From assembly GCA_019423265.1 (NCBI GenBank), contig JAHZBS010000138.1, forward strand, positions 1-6,377: DNA of 6,377 nt, read 5' to 3'. Shown here one piece after another: positions 5,650 through 6,377 of this stretch; positions within the stretch are counted from its first letter, which is position 1; the number at the start of each line of letters is the position of its first letter. The notes beneath the pieces were generated by a model that was not told where the DNA came from, did no database searches, and saw only the letters and a list, made by a program, of their open reading frames with translations. Source of the DNA: Clostridiales bacterium. Lineage in GTDB: Bacteria; Bacillota_A; Clostridia; Lachnospirales; Bianqueaceae. The translations under genes and the position numbers were made by a program.

Positions 5650-6377
5650 CGTCTATAAACTCCTTCCATGGTATCCAAACTTGCCTTGCGTTACCCCATA
5701 GATCACGCTGGCGGTACAGCAGCAACACAGCCACCCTCTCCCCCTGACCTGACGGGTCAAAGGGCAGTATCTCCAGATGGGTGCGGGGGTCCGACGGCTT
5801 CAGAGGACTTGGCGATCCATCCGTGTACGGCAATCGCCGGTAGAAACGCCTTATCTCTTCCTCATAGGCTTTGTTTACGTCAAGTCCCGCCATCCAATCC
5901 GGCAGGCTCTTGGCCTTATCCCGACAGTACAGGTCCAATTTCAGCAGCCAGTCCAGACGGGCTCTCTGCTCGTCTGACATGTAGCGCGCCATGCACTCCC
6001 GGAAAATCGTGTAGTACTCGGTGAAGCGAACTTGCCTGCTCCCCTGAACCCGCTCTCCCCAATACTGCCCCAGCGCTTCATAGAGGGCAAAAGCGGTGGG
6101 AAAAACTGTCTGGGCCCAGGCCAGGGAATATCGAAACTGTCCCCGATTGTAGTATCCTTCCACCATCTCCTCCACATTTTTTAGCCGGCAGAAATCCGTA
6201 AACGGCATGGAATCCGTCTCTAAAACTTCATAGGGGGCGGCGGCGCTGGCTTTCAATCCCCACCTTTCCTTCTCTCTTTCCAACATGGTTCCGCGAAGAA
6301 GCTTTAAGAAGCCTAACTGCAGCTGATGCGGCCCAAGGGCATACACATCATTGAACGAGCGCTGAAAATCCTCATAC
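5585..6377 (-). CDS. B12-binding radical SAM protein, C-terminal DUF4080 part (5' end beyond window)
   Basis: Only the last 263 residues are in the window. The frame stays open to the right edge (YEDFQRSFNDVYALGPHQLQ), so the apparent GTG start at 6346 is an internal Val codon. The segment SFNDVYALGPHQLQLGFLKL followed by LLRGT, then PYEVLETDSMPFTDFCRLK, EEMVEGYYNRGQF and the late VLLLYRQRDLWGNARQ, match what I know of the DUF4080 domain. That domain ends clostridial proteins having a cobalamin-binding domain and a radical SAM core. Those catalytic domains, including the CX3CX2C cluster motif, would lie to the right and cannot be checked. The reaction and substrate of this family are not known to me. 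The last 21 codons run into nth in another frame and end at TGA; the tail after WKEFIDDDREN looks non-conserved. Confidence 0.85.
   Translation of the reverse strand, partial: YEDFQRSFNDVYALGPHQLQLGFLKLLRGTMLEREKERWGLKASAAAPYEVLETDSMPFTDFCRLKNVEEMVEGYYNRGQFRYSLAWAQTVFPTAFALYEALGQYWGERVQGSRQVRFTEYYTIFRECMARYMSDEQRARLDWLLKLDLYCRDKAKSLPDWMAGLDVNKAYEEEIRRFYRRLPYTDGSPSPLKPSDPRTHLEILPFDPSGQGERVAVLLLYRQRDLWGNARQVWIPWKEFIDDDRENGAHYTRVAGSVPRRAL

Noticed and set aside
1..6377. CRISPR arrays, tRNA or rRNA genes, insertion sequences, riboswitches
   Set aside because: None found by eye: no repeat-spacer pattern, no inverted-repeat-flanked transposase, no cloverleaf-like or rRNA segments. Gaps between genes are short apart from 2905-3121, which is fully accounted for by the promoter and two terminators.

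Overview
All genes in this window lie on the minus strand, so it reads biologically from right to left. Content points to a Gram-positive, low-to-mid-GC anaerobe of the Clostridia, plausibly an Oscillospiraceae-like gut bacterium. The reasons are a lipoprotein PstS, a B12/radical-SAM protein with a DUF4080 tail, a DUF6106-like membrane protein, AGGAGG-type ribosome binding sites, sigma-A-like promoters and TTTACA-type Pho boxes. The genus is inference.

Right part (about 3712-6377): the C-terminal part of a DUF4080 radical SAM protein enters from the right edge. It overlaps the start of nth (endonuclease III) by 65 nt. Three nucleotides after the nth stop begins an M18-family (aspartyl-type) aminopeptidase gene. 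That gene is interrupted by one in-frame amber codon, although every recognisable active-site residue is intact on both sides. The three look like one transcription unit.

Middle (3027-3725): a 179-residue, two-helix membrane protein of unknown function has its own consensus promoter, embedded in the 3' end of the aminopeptidase gene. Two rho-independent terminators follow in tandem and isolate it from the next operon.

Left part (1-3004): a phosphate-starvation operon pstS-pstC-pstA, with pstB and probably phoU expected beyond the left edge. Upstream of pstS are three TTTACA hexamers in phase on an 11-bp grid, ahead of a TATGAT -10 with no matching -35, as expected of a PhoP-activated promoter. 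PstS captures phosphate outside the cell and PstC/PstA form the membrane channel. PstA runs open to the window edge from a start overlapping pstC, and carries a large extracytoplasmic insertion that reads as a PDZ-like domain. That insertion is the most unusual feature of the window.
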